From Hydractinia symbiolongicarpus (lineage: Eukaryota > Cnidaria > Hydrozoa > Anthoathecata > Hydractiniidae), in the NCBI RefSeq assembly GCF_029227915.1, contig NC_079889.1, positions 8,868,001-8,932,000 of the forward strand: a stretch of 64,000 nucleotides of DNA, in the 5' to 3' direction. This document shows positions 11,401-23,794 of this stretch, piece after piece (within the stretch, counting starts at the first letter, position 1; each line of letters starts with the position of its first letter). The notes under the pieces were generated by a model. It was not told where the DNA came from, did not search any database, and was given only the letters and a program-made list of their open reading frames with translations. The translations under genes were made by a program, and so were the position numbers.

Positions 11401-13838
11401 CAAATTGGTAGTTGGAAAGAAAAACAATGTAGCTATTTGACACGTGTTTGAAGCCATTTATTTAAAGTCATTTAGGTACGAATCGTATTGTTTGATTTAG
11501 GTATTAATGATGAGTACTCGCTGGAAAGTGTCATATGCTGGGATAGGTATCTGCGGCATTTCAATGCTATTAACTGATCTACATGCAAGAATTCACTGAA
11601 ATAGTCTAAGACCATTTTTGTTATGCTGAAAAGGGATTTATTTAATATTCATGAAATAGTTGGAATTTGGCTGAACCTGAAATTGCAACTAATCCAATTA
11701 ATAAATTATTGATAAATCTCCTTTCTGCTTCTTTTTTCCTGTATCCATTTCTTATTTCAAACTTTCTCTGTATGAAACGAAATTTTCTGGTCTATTGCAT
11801 GCTCGATACAAAGGGGGTGCTTTTTATTTTAATTTAATCAACAACCTCCAGCTATGAAAGGTAGCACAAGGTGCCAGGGTTGACATAAATGTGCCCACAC
11901 GAAGAATAAGTAAAAAAAGGTTCTTCATACCCGGTACAGGACGTGTGACACACATTCCTTTATACAACAGCTTCCATGTCTTCTTTCGATCGCACGCTTC
12001 TTTATTCATATAGCATTCGTTCAGAAATGTTTTGGTGTTTCGTGCATCTGTAGCACAAACGTAATTTCGTTCACTAATACACTTTTTTATGCATATACAG
12101 TAGGGCTTGTGGTTGGATTCGCTGACTAAGCATTCTTCGCCTTGTTGTTTACACTTATGTCTCGAACAGATTTCTACGCAGAAAAATTTCGAGTAGGTTA
12201 AAATTCATATACTAATTTAAATCAGCTTCTGCCACGTTGTTTCAAAAACCTATTACCATTTATCAATAAATTAAAACTCTGAAACGTAAGACTTTAAACA
12301 ACAAAACAACTAGAGAAATTTCCAACAAAGCAAGGAAATAAAATAATTATTTTTCATAGATAAAGTAAGCAACAGTTTGCTTGAAAAACATTTGAATAAT
12401 TTTGGTCTGTTGGACCAAAGTTGAACGGAAAATACACACATTTGCAAAAACATTGAATTTACAAGTGCTTTCAACAAACCAGATGATTTTGTTGGACTCT
12501 GAAAGTATAGATTTTGAACTTTTCTAGGTAAATATATGACAGTCGTCACAATGTACAAATTGGGGAGGTTACAACCGTACGTGTAGAATTTATTTACTAC
12601 TTGTATGCACTTCGAAGTTAAATAGAAAGTTGAATCATTTCATAAGTCAAGAAAAGAATTAAAAAAATGTATCCAATTTTAATGCAATTTTACAGACAAA
12701 AATAAACTTGTCAACATAAGTAGAACTCGAAGGTTCACATTTACAATCAGAGTAAGTTTCCATACTTACCATCGTAGCATGTTTCTGCATTTGTTAGCAA
12801 GATAGATGCAGGGTTGCATTTGTTTTTATGGAGGCAACACCTTAAACAAGATGCATAAAATCAAAATATTTGAGCTAAAAAAGTTATAAAAGCATCGCAC
12901 CTGGTCAGCAACTATCCCACCCACCCCTTCCTATTACGGCGAGCAGATAACGATCAAGCTTCTCTTTACTGAACAGAGTTCAAGAGTTAAATGCTTGCCA
13001 TTTGTCAAATCATTTCCAGTATATAAAATTTGCTTTTGTAACAATAATCGCAGTTTATGTAACTCAAATAACGAGATATCATCTACCTGTTACAATCATT
13101 AGCATAGCAAAACTTTGTTTTTGATTGTTGACAGCCTATACCTTCATTAATGATAGGGCATTTCTCTAAAATTAAAAAAATTAGAACTGATATTTGTATA
13201 TGTCGTATGTGTTCAACATACTGGCTTTTTTTGAGAAGGATTAAATCCAGCAAACAACAAACAAAGGCTTTGTCTCGCATGCAAAAGTATATTAAGATCC
13301 GAGTAAACAGTTGATTGCTTAATAAACCAGAGCTTGAAAAATCAGCTAAGTATAACTTAAGAGGGGTGGAATGAACAAAATAAGTAGATTATTTGAGTTC
13401 TAAGAGTGTGTATGTAGATGTATATATTTTATGTTTGTTACTAAATATATACTTTAGTTGGTGTAACTTTAAACATATTTGTTCTCTGAAATTCAGAATT
13501 ACATAATCCGTTGTCAGATTTTCTAAGTGTTCTATTTAAAATAAGAACACCTCTGTGAGATTCGGTATCGAATTCTCAATCTGTATACCTATTTGTGGAA
13601 ACAAGGTGCTCGTAGAAAAATATCTAGAATGGCATATATCAAAATATCACACCTATATTTTGCAAGGGATCTTGATCGACTTCATAACATCGGTTGATAC
13701 CACAAGGATTCTCGCAACATTTTTGTGTTTTTTTGCATTCTGAATCTTGAAAGCAGTTGTCTTTGAGATAGCAGCTCTTATGTCGGTTACCAACCACTGG
13801 AAAGATTGGACACTGACCTGGATTAGTTGTCAGGAAAC
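8486..13838 (-). CDS. WFIKKN-like secreted multidomain inhibitor (WAP-WAP-Kazal-Ig-Kunitz-Kazal-Kazal)
   Basis: Eight minus-strand exons join in frame: 13653-13838, 13087-13165, 12770-12840, 11931-12173, 10977-11297, 10210-10386, 9159-9416 and 8486-8823 (stop at 8486). They total 1673 bases, about 557 codons. All introns are phase 1 except the phase-2 one that splits the second WAP-like unit. Exon 1 is a canonical WAP core (PGQCP, then QKCCENPCG). Exons 2-3 form a shorter CC-containing unit. Exon 4 is a follistatin/Kazal module. Exon 5 is an Ig domain (DCYG, KWIQ, YGTYSC). Exon 6 is Kunitz with exact C-x8-C-x15-C-x7-C-x12-C-x3-C spacing and Tyr after the second Cys, at the P1 position. The last two exons are follistatin-type Kazal modules. 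In vertebrates, WAP-follistatin-Ig-Kunitz order defines WFIKKN proteins, which bind GDF8/GDF11. Here Kazal modules replace the second Kunitz and NTR domains. The signal-peptide exon was not found. Confidence 0.85.
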
Positions 13839-14350
13839 CTACGAAAAATTAATATCTTCTTTATTTGCACCCGCATCAATATGGTAGTCAAATCGCAAAT
13901 CTTTGTTACGGATACCCGAAATAATGATGCCGGAATCTCTATGACACACGGAATCTGAGGAAAATGTGCGTGTGACCTTGCAAACCTCTTGCTTGTTATG
14001 TCAAGCAGATGGTATGAAATTTTACAACATTTACAATGGATAGTTGATTTCCTTTTATTTCATAACTTTATTTTATTTTTTTATTTATCTCTTAGAAGTC
14101 GTGGGTTCGGCACACCGATATATTTCGTTCTAAAGATGCACAAAACAGAAATATGTACTACCGGCGAATCTTTAATGTCCGGTGTATATGCGACGGGGGA
14201 AACCGTGTTTTTTCGCCTGGTAGCGACTAGCATTTCATTAGTTGCTTTGCTTTTTTTAGAAGAAATACTATGACTAAGGAGGGACATCTCACTTACAAAA
14301 TCCAATATATCCAAACTATTAGCAAAATAAAGAAATAAAAATTTGTTTAC

Positions 14351-14393
14351 CTACAGAACTACCATTATCAAACTGATTAGTTTGAACAAACAT
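14351..14393 (-). other. Possible upstream exon of the WFIKKN-like gene
   Basis: On the minus strand an ATG at 14393 opens a 14-codon frame ending in a GTAG|GTAAAC donor in phase 1. This matches the phase of the WAP exon acceptor at 13838. The frame also stays open upstream through a hydrophobic run (CCFFFMFV). It lacks a convincing signal peptide, so it may be fortuitous. Confidence 0.25.
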
Positions 14394-15931
14394 AAAAAAG
14401 AAACAGCATGGCGGGAAATCTCCGTCATAATACAAAATAATAGAGAAAAATGAAATAAAAAGAAGGTTGTTAATCACGTGTGGGTTACGTCATACGAAGG
14501 AGTAATGTTAAATTCTTTGTGATAGGTTTAGTAATCCAAAGATATGCACCTACTAATGCATTGGATTTAATAATCATTCTTTTTTACAATAGTGAAACAT
14601 CTGAAAGTTTTTTCAAATGGAATCAATTGGGAAACAAATGGGCAACACTATATTTTGTTTATGTCAGCACTTTTTCCATAATGGCGGAAAATCAGATCAA
14701 TCACGTGCTCAGACTTCACAAAATATTTCCCCTTGATGAAGGTTGTGTTTCAGTATGAAAGGATCACCCTAACATAAATTATATTTTCTTGTTTAAGTGA
14801 CAGTTTTCCTAGGGCTGACGCCTTACATCGCCGTTATCTGTTTATGAGACATTGATCGTCACTTCGGCCAAGGTTTAATTAAATGATCAATTTTGTTGAC
14901 CAAGGTATGAAGATGTTGATATATTTTATAGACAGAATGCTTTTGACTTTTTTCGCAAAATTTATGTTTATAATAATGTTTTAGAACATTTTAAATCAAT
15001 GAATCGCGAAAGTTTTTTCTTTAGAAATTACAGACATCTCACGAAAAATATTTTTTCTATTTTTTCTATTTTTTCTGTTCTTGTCTTTAATCTTTTTCAT
15101 CCTTACTCATGGCAAATTCAATAAATTTTGCTTGTCCCTCTCCTGAATGTGTGAATCACGATGAAAATAAGGATGGGTTGGAGGAAGTTATTGAATAGAG
15201 GATTAACTTGTTTAATTGTATTTTGATTTGTTTACGTAAAATTAAAAATGTGCATGAAAATTGTAACACGTATATTTTCCACGAAAGATTGAACGTAGTC
15301 AAACATAGCGGAAACACAAAGTATCGAACTACACTCTTCTAATCGAAGCCGTTGATCTATGCAGTTGCTGTATTTAAAGGAATTATAAAGGGGTATATAT
15401 CTAGAAAGAAAATAATTTTTTTCTCTTTGTCTAAAAAAAAAACAACAAAAAATTCACTTGTTTATAATATTTCTAGCTATACTTAGAGTATATTGCAAAA
15501 ATAAATTCAAACACGATAAAATGTCGAAGGCAAAGCTATTCGAAGACTTTATTTTACTGTACATTTGCCCTTGCTACCTATATATGTTACTGTAAAAAAG
15601 TATGCTTTTCTGTTATCATTTTGGTAAGAGCTACATTCGAGGTTTTATCTCAAAAGGTCTGAGGACGAGAATGGAAAGAATTAACACAACAACACATCAA
15701 ATTTTAAGTTCTCTCGAACAGAAGTTGTTCGAAAACTTCTGTATAAAAAGTGTGTATAATTAGATTTAAAAATGCAATAATGTCGTATGTAAAAACCTGA
15801 ATTAAAAGAACTTTACTTAGCATTACTAATAACAGTATTAATAGAAACTTTATTAATTTACATCTTCCTGTTTTATTTCTTTCTTTCTAATCTGGGTACT
15901 GTGAGAAATATCAAAAGACGTCTGATGTTTA
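14394..15931. other. Intergenic, no supported gene
   Basis: AT-rich DNA upstream of the minus-strand inhibitor gene. The first exon and promoter of that gene should lie here or further right, but no signal-peptide exon could be identified by eye. The open frame at 14480-14758 has no recognisable feature. Confidence 0.4.
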
Positions 15932-16048
15932 AAAAAGCAACGCGCGGGAGAAAGAAGAGTGCAAAAACCCAGCATGCATTGTTGTGTTTTAACTTCTCAA
16001 AAGCAACGCGCGGGGAGGTGCAAAAACCCAGCATGCATTACTGTGTTT
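15932..16048. repeat. Tandem duplication (two units)
   Basis: AAAAGCAACGCGCGGG followed by GTGCAAAAACCCAGCATGCATT occurs twice in tandem (about 15935-15990 and 15999-16040). The first unit carries a short insertion (AGAAAGAA). It is unusually GC-rich for its surroundings. Confidence 0.75.
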
Positions 16049-16620
16049 TTATCTGTTCTTTCATAAGTTTTCTCTTCGGCAATGTGTTGATCTTACTTCC
16101 GTTCTCTCATGGCCCTTTTTAACCAAGAAGGCGATAACAATTGATGTTAAGAACACACAAACTGCTGCATAGCTCTTAGTGTAATTATTTTCTATTAATA
16201 TATTTATGGTTTCGTTCAATGTTTAAGAATTCATTTTCTTTTCCGTCCTGAGCTTCCGTTCATTTAATGTTGATGCGGCTTTAACTTTAAATGGTTAATA
16301 AGATTTAAAAGTACATATAACAGATAATCACCATGGAGAAGTTTATCACCTTTTCCAATACAACTGTTAATGCTTGCTCCATTCCCCACCCCACCTCAAA
16401 CTTTGTTACCAGCGCCTGCTGGCTCTTTTTTATGTTCAGGCGGCGTGGTACCTTAAGCATAAATCTTAAAGAGATATTAGACAAACACCCACACAACCAG
16501 TATTACTAAACTATGCACCTACCTAAAATTGCCCAGAATCAGCCAAAATCGTCTGTAATCACCCCCAAAACCACTTAGAAAAAAAAGTTAAAATCCTTTT
16601 TAATGTGCCTGATTCTGCTT

Positions 16621-16830
16621 TGTTCTGGGTGATTTTGGCTGGTTGTAGGTGATTTTGGCTGGTTCTGGGGGATTTTGGCTGGTTGTAGGTGAATTTGGCT
16701 AGTTGTTGATGATTTTGGCTGGTTGTAGGTGAATTTGGCTGGTTGTAGGTGATTTTGGCTGGTTGTAGGTGATTTTGGCTGGTTCTGGGTGATTTTGGCT
16801 GGTTGTAGGTGATTTTGGCTGGTTCTGGGT
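16621..16830. repeat. 20-bp minisatellite, about 10.5 units
   Basis: An exact 20-bp period with consensus GGTTGTAGGTGATTTTGGCT. Variant units carry TTCTGGG in place of TTGTAGG or AATTTGG in place of ATTTTGG. A 20-base period shifts frame each unit, so the long minus-strand frame across it is an artefact of the missing stop words. The same motif in degenerate form (CAGAATCAGCCAAAATC, inverted) appears just upstream near 16529. Confidence 0.9.
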
Positions 16831-18671
16831 GTTATTTTGGGCGTAACTGTCATTTTTAGCTACAGTTTACTAAGGTGATTCCGCAACACTGAATTTAGAA
16901 TGTTTTAAAATGAGATTAAGCCTAGCAACGGCGCGGTGTAAAGTCAAAGCGCAGACGTGATTTATCATGTACTGACTTTTCTTTACAAGAACTAGTAAAA
17001 CATGACCTAATGACTGGATGTTTCTATTTTTTGAGCCTTTTTTAGGTTGATTTTTTTATAGTAAAAACACAACTTGAAATTTCACTTCCAGTTGTCTGTA
17101 ATGGTCGAGACATTTCTTTGATTACGAGGAGCTTGAAGAATGCATAAGTCACGTTTGTGATAATAGAAGTGTAATTAAAAATAGATATATAATTGTAATT
17201 CTTAAGAATGACAATAGCACTTCGCATTTTCTATCTTTGGGTCAATTATTGGTGAAAGTTTTTAGGCAAAGTTTGATCTTCTCAGCGCTATTCAATCAAA
17301 ACCAAGGAAGACTAATTTCATGTCACTAGTGCATTTTGATAACAGTTTGCTAAAACCATGTAAACAGTTTGATGAATCAGTTACACTTAAATGAGATGCC
17401 AACTTATTGTCTCCTGTCCACAAACAACTATGTCATGCAGTTATTACCCTAAAATAAGAACTTTTTTGGTTAACACATTACAACGTGATTGTTTTGTGCT
17501 TCGCACTATTTTTTGGTAACACATTTTTAATTGTTCTTTCCAAATCCATAATACTCTTCCCTGGCACAGACGTTTCCGAGATATTTTGCGCCATAAAAAT
17601 ATATCACAAGATATTTTTGATGGCGCACAATATTCCATATCATGACGTATTTGCAACAATAATTTCGATTGTTTTATTTAATTCTTCTAAACGATTTAAA
17701 TTTGTGGCACGGGCGCAATATGTTCACAGGAATTTCGAAATTTGATTGCTCTCAAAATATTTACCGAGTTAGGACGACACTGATGATACTTTAAAATTGT
17801 AATTTCTTCCGAATACCACGGCCATATTGAGCAATGACTTTTTGACTTTGATCAGCACCACCATAAAGGTAAAATGAGACAAGTTTTGATTACATGATTA
17901 TCACGTGGTTTTTGGCGAGAAGATAATAGATGGGAAATGCCTTTTGCCAGACGAGTTTTTTTTAGCTTTTTTTTTGTTCTTTTTTTCCGATGTTTGAAAA
18001 CTTATCTTGGTATGATTGAGACTCTCAAATGTTATCACTCTGGTGCACTTTTAAAGTAGTGTTGTAAGCCCATTTAAAACCTTCTGACTGCCTACTGCCT
18101 TGTTTGGCAGGCAAGCAAGTTAGAGCAATGATATGCGTATTTCTGGCTATAATGTCACATGGTTACAATCAAAGGGGTGAAAGAGCCAACCATTAGAATG
18201 AAATCTCCAAGGACGTTAACACTTCCCTTCCTTATTTACTCTCCACATTCTGTCGCATAGCTATGGTAAGTTCTACAGGCTTATAAAACTTGAGATTTAA
18301 GAAAAACCAGATGGTGGCATCAATTTTAGCAGGAAAATATAATTTTATTAAATATTCATAATGCTAAATTTTTTAAACTTGGCAAAAAGTAGTCATATGA
18401 AAATTCTAATGTTTTTCTTTTGTTCTATTAGAACTAATGACCACAACCGTGACCACGCATTCGAAATAACGAACAGTATCTGCGGTATTTTAAAACCACA
18501 CTTCTTGAGAAAGAACTTATGCCTCAATCATTGTGGCGTGCATTCAACAATCAAATACAGTCCAAACAACAATCTTCACAAATGACGTGACGTGACGCGA
18601 CTGTATATATTTTTATTTATAGTATATAAGTTATATATGTAAATAGGTTATTATTTCTAAATATTCACTTC
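16831..18671. other. Intergenic, no supported gene
   Basis: No domain-bearing or splice-consistent coding exon was seen. Short frames at 17485-17745 and 18361-18585 show no recognisable family. Confidence 0.45.
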
Positions 18672-18942
18672 TTAATACGCTGATAATGAATAATTCTGAA
18701 AAGCTCCACCTTTATTTTTGATTAGTGCAAAGTGCATTTATCGACTGGTAGCCTTGTGACATATCGTTCGCCTGCAATACAGAAGGTCTTGGGTTCAAAC
18801 CTGGCCGAGTTAATACGCTGATAATGAATAATTCTGAAAAGCTCAGCCTTTATTTTTGATTAGTGCAAAGTGCATTTATCGACTGTGACATATCGTTCGC
18901 CTGCAATACAGATGCCTGCCTTGGGTTCAAACCTGGCCGAGT
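18672..18942 (+). repeat. tRNA-derived SINE-like unit in tandem (two copies)
   Basis: The unit starts TTAATACGCTGATAATGAAT and ends CAAACCTGGCCGAG. It occurs at 18672-18809 and again at 18810-18942. Both copies contain the RNA polymerase III B-box GGGTTCAAACC. The second copy has lost GTAGCCTT near the A-box region and gained TGCC. Tandem head-to-tail arrangement is unusual for retroposed SINEs and suggests a local duplication. Confidence 0.75.
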
Positions 18943-20159
18943 CATGCAAGAGACTATAAAGGTGTGAATCGATCCTTTCTACTTAACGTTCAGCATGAGA
19001 AAAGGATTGATACTTGAGGCGTTGTGTAGGTATAAATGCATTAGGACTTTTTTCGCAGGACCCTGACTGATGACACTTCTATTAGGAATTGAACATGCTA
19101 TCCTAGGCTAATAATAATCTTCAATCAAATAATGCTTTTTGCTAAATTGCTAAAGAATGAAAATCTAGAGTTTTTTAAACATATTTTTCCTGGAAATGAC
19201 CGATTAGGTACGCAGTGTGTAAATACGTGGTGATTCCTAACACAGAAGGGTGTATTTTCGAAGAGACGCTCTTTCTAGTGTCAGAATAGGACGCCGAAAC
19301 ACATAAGAAGAGAAAAGATATATTTGTTACTGCATTCAAATGAGCGTCCACGTTAAAAGTGAAAACCTTAATGAGCGCCTAAAGCGTTTTATCGATCATT
19401 TATGGCAATCACATCTCATTCATTGTAATGTTCCTTCGTCATATCGTGAAGCTTTTCTTTCCAAAGATTAAACAAAAAAACGCAAAGTAACTGGTTGCCA
19501 AGAACCACTTGAAATAAAGATAAGCATGTTGAGATAAGTTACATCTTATCACATCTTAAAAGACAGAGAAAACAACAGGCAGAAAAAATCATCCACTGTC
19601 GATTCAATCTAATTAGAATATCTTCGATCCTTTGAATGATTGCGTGAAATAGTTTTTTCTTTCACGTGCAAATCTTATTTGGAGTGTTCTTGGGTGTAAA
19701 ACCATAATGATTTGATAATAGCCACTTTTTTAAGCCCTTCCTTTAAAAAACAACCATATGGAAAGGATATCCGTTTTACGTGACTACTGCATGTTTTCGC
19801 GACTAGAGAAAAAGTTGTCGCTACTATGTCGCCACATCGGACACGTCTTTACAACAATCGGCTGCGATAAATCGGAAGCTTAAAGGGTAGTTTCCGCTGC
19901 TTCAATTCCGCTGCGATATTGTCCAGTTTATTGTAGTAACTAGTGTACAATTTTGTCCAATTATAAACAAAGGATATAAATAGTTCCCACTTTCATTCGA
20001 TATTGCTTAAATGCGCAGAAAACCATAAGAAACTGCTACTAGCTTCTTCAAATCAAACTGATTCGATTTAAAAAAAACTTGTCCTTTTGAAGTCCCAAAA
20101 ATTGTACATCGTTGTTTCATCTGTACAATATTTTCTACAAGAACATACAATATTGTACA
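18943..20159. other. Intergenic, no supported gene
   Basis: AT-rich sequence without recognisable coding potential or repeats beyond short direct motifs. Confidence 0.4.
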
Positions 20160-20487
20160 ACTAGTCGTTAGCCTGTGGAAAATCCACGGGTTCGCCTATC
20201 CTTTTTATTATGCATTGCGTGCTTCTCGCTACTTGCGCAGCTAAGCTACCATTTTGCGTGACAGACAGACGGACGGACAGACGTATACGGGCATAATAAC
20301 ATAGAAGTCGTTAGCCCGTGAAAAAATCCACGGGGTCACCCGTCCTTTAAATTAACCCGTTGCAACAAAGTGGACAAAAATATATCGCATTTGGTATTGG
20401 TGCGCATTTGGAAAATTTCGTGTTTCCGTAACGGGACAAAGCTTTCGCGGACACACAGACAAAATACGGCTATTATTATAGACATTA
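20160..20487. mobile_element. Two copies of hairpin MITE (CCCGTGG family)
   Basis: Copy one (20160-20303) begins CTAGTCGTTAGCCTGTGG, then AAAATCCACGGGTTCGCC. It contains GCGCAGCTAAGCTACCATTT and ends with ACAGACGTATACGGGC. Copy two (20305-20487) is a diverged version. The 5' hairpin CCCGTGGAAAATCCACGGG is the family hallmark. Further copies lie at 7183, 27893-28266 and 34548-34815. No coding capacity. I cannot name the superfamily. Confidence 0.7.
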
Positions 20488-22899
20488 ATTGTGTATATTA
20501 TATTGTAGCAGTGGAACTACCCTTAATGATTACTAAACCTTCTTAGAGAGGGAATGCGTAAAACCTAGTGCCTAAAACTGCTGGTCTTTGTAAAAAACTG
20601 TAACGAAAACATCGTGATAAATACTGCATTAAAGAAAACTTTATAGGAGTTTGGTTTGCAACTATAGCCCCTCCTTCGAGCTTAAGTGGAAACTTTAAAA
20701 ATACGCAAATAGATATTGAGTTTGAGATACTTCTAAAACACTCAAGTCTAAAGCGCAGAGAATGTTTTAGTTACCATGATGTCATAATTGTGGAAACAAA
20801 CTAACAAAATGATTGAGGGTAGGCCTGGGATTAAAATGGAAGAATAATATTCCCAGAGTTTTTTGAAGAGGGTAATTTATCAATTGAATGGGTTATGTGT
20901 TTGTAATGAATTAAAAAAAAAGAACTATTTAAAAGAGCAGAGAAACAAAGCGAGTAAAAATAATTGACCAAGAAAAACACATATCCAAAAGACAAATAAA
21001 TTTCCTAAAAATTTGTGCCGATTGGTAAAATGGAAACTGAAATGATGCACAATGATAACCATTGCTGTATGTAATATGTTGCAGTTTTGTGAAAATGTCA
21101 AATTCAAGTCAAAAGGAATCAATTAATAAGTAATCAACAAGCAAACAAACAAGCACGCAAACAAACAGGAGTAATTTAAATAATCATCACTAAAAAATAA
21201 TTTTAAAAGGTTGTATGCAAATGTCTAATTATTGCATTTCTAACTAACGAGAGAAGGATCTATCATAAAATATATTACAGACCAGATTTTACTGTATACG
21301 TATATTATCCATACCTATATTTATGACCACGACATAGAGCTTTAGCAGGTGAGCAGCCATGTTTCTTCATGCAACTCTTAATTAGGTCCATATATAAACT
21401 CCTCTCTTATCAAACATAAAATCTCTTGTCTTTTCTGGTTGACAATTTAGATCTTTTTGAAAGTGCCTGTAAATTAACGAGCTATTCAAATATATATTTC
21501 CAAATTTAATTATGTCTTCTGTGCTAACCGTTTCTTCTTAACGAGTTTTAGATGTGTTTTTATTGAAATAACTCAAATTTTTCTCCTTCGATTATAATTA
21601 GACAAACACGATCCACTTTAATACTTGTATGTTTTCTTTATATCTTACTCTATGCGTAATCTTTAATGTTTTATCACGACTTTTAAAAAAACACTTAAGC
21701 CTTCTAATGGTTGAAGCTTTTGTCGTAGCTAAGAATGCTTGTTGATGCTATTACGTTACTATGAAGATCTTAGCTGGCTTTTTTGTATTTAGTTGTTCTT
21801 ATATATATTTATTATAAAGTTTTAAATATATATTATCCGTTTTTTTTTAATGTCGAATATGTTGTGTTATACGTATTTTCTTTAATTTGTATGCTAGCTA
21901 ACTTGCGTCTGTAAAAATATAAAATTCTGTGTCAGTTTTTAATGCCCAATTTTTGCATTCTTCAGCTCTTTTCTTTTTTTCAAAAACAAATATTTTTCTT
22001 TCCAATATATTCTTAAATGATAATATTTTACTGAAATATATTTTTTATAGTAAAAAGAAAACAATAGAATTGATTATATTTTAAAAACAGGTTTTTTCAC
22101 TTTTTCTGTTTTCTGAGATGGCTAACAATTGTATTTGTTTGCTATCTCTCTCTCTTGCTATTCTTCATTCTATATCATTGCTGGAGTTGTGACGTCATTT
22201 AAAAATGTGGTGTGGTGACATTAATCTTGATATGAACCTCATTTCCAGCTTATTCAGCAGTTAAAAAATTCTAAAATAGTCTGTTGAATAAACAAATTAT
22301 TTTAGAAACACATGTCACGAAATATAAAATCGCCTTCTCTTTCACACATATCTAAGAAGAAAACAAAACAGTGAAGATGTTATGTTTTTTTCACTAGACG
22401 AGAAGAAAGCCATGCTTCCTCGTCATGTAGAAATTTTATGTAAATAAGTATCTTTTTATGATATCGTGGCAAGAACAAAAAAAAAACTTTAAAAATTATA
22501 TTTCAACTTGGGATCTGAGCTATTTATAAAGTTTCTCCCTCTTTCCATTGTTTAACTACACTATGTAGAGGCTATCAAATCTACAAAAAAAGCAAAAATG
22601 TACACATATAATTTGGCCCTAACAACGCTTTAGCAACGGCTTACATTCTGAATTATTTGCATGCAACTGGGCGGATAAGGTTGTTCTCGGTTTATATACA
22701 CTAGCTATATTTTACGGTACTTTTATGGGTAAAAATTAAAAGAAATTCACCTATTTGGAAGTTTATATGGAACATACAGGTTATCTTATGTCTCAAACAA
22801 ATGTTTCATTTTTCTTCTCTATAAAAATTTATTGATCTTTGTTGTGTTTATTTACGTTATCTGAAAAATAAAAAAATAAAAATAAATCAAATAAATTCA
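20488..22899. other. Intergenic, no supported gene
   Basis: Very AT-rich. No domain-bearing exon and no structured repeat recognised. Confidence 0.4.
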
Positions 22900-22904
22900 A
22901 ATAA

Positions 22905-22960
22905 ATGGAAAAAGAGCAAGCCAGAGGTTGTCGGTTCGAAGCCCCACTTGATCCATCATC
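22905..22960 (+). repeat. B-box-containing tRNA-like fragment
   Basis: GTCGGTTCGAAGCCCCACTT contains a good RNA polymerase III B-box (GGTTCGAAGCC), but no matching A-box or acceptor stem is visible upstream. It is probably a SINE remnant. Confidence 0.3.
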
Positions 22961-23083
22961 TTTGCAGCACTTGCTAATGTGGTTCGCTTACGTACTAATA
23001 TATCACACGTATTCGTTCCTATACCTTTTTCATATGAATCTTTTACTTAATAATTTAAACTTATTATCTGTCCTACTGGCAGA

Positions 23084-23466
23084 ATTAAGGCATCATAGCA
23101 CAATATTCCTACCAATTACTTAACATTAGTGGTTATGTTTTAAGATTTACAACCAGGATAGAACTAGCTAGTAACAATGTTGATTTTGACATTAACGACA
23201 AACTTAAACTTATCGCTGCATCAAAATATTTCCGTACTTTTCGCAACAAATTACAGATCAAGTATTCTAAAACGGCCATACTTGTCGCTCTCGAAAATGT
23301 TATGAATATCTGGAAAATCGAACAACTTGCTACCTTTGCTACTGTTCCATGTTATATGAATAGGTTTACAAGGAACTTAGCACGGATCCACACAGTTTGG
23401 AAGATTCACACCACTTTCAGTACATATAAATCTTTCAAACTTTGTTTCCGTAATTTATCATATTAA
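23084..23466 (+). other. Open frame without ATG, unassigned coding-like segment
   Basis: About 127 codons remain open in one plus frame, ending in TAA at 23466. The translation has balanced, non-repetitive composition (for example DINDKLKLIAASKYFRTF, then VPCYMNRFTRNLARIHTVW), unlike the low-complexity frames around it. A CAACCAG acceptor-like site sits at about 23156. No family is recognised. It could be a lone terminal exon or a decayed element fragment. Confidence 0.3.
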
Positions 23467-23794
23467 AATTGGAAAACTTTGCATTCTGGACATACAAGCT
23501 TACAAAAAAATTTTGGAACGCGTTTTTTTTACTGCTGTGAGAAGGCATTTATAAGGAGGCCATAAATTTGTGTCCCTCAATCCTTGCCCAAATTTCACTA
23601 CACCAAAAAAATAATTTGTGCTCACATACTGATACGATAATTATTAACACACATGGGGTCTTAGCATCCCTAACATATTAAAATTTGTTTTTTAAATAAA
23701 TGACTCTTCGATCCTCGCAAAAAACATTGAAAAGATTTTTAAATAACTTTATCGTCGTTTCACTTTAGTGTTTTAAGTTAATGCAAGTTTCATT

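Noticed and set aside
13989-14314. Genes on either strand here (94 aa and 77 aa frames)
   Set aside because: The two frames are mutual shadows, with no domain, no signal peptide and no matching splice phase to the WFIKKN-like gene.
16575-16853. Pro/Gln/Ser-rich minus-strand protein
   Set aside because: It is a translation of the 20-bp minisatellite. No splice or start context.
22905-22980. Functional tRNA gene
   Set aside because: A B-box is present, but no A-box, anticodon arm or acceptor stem could be formed.
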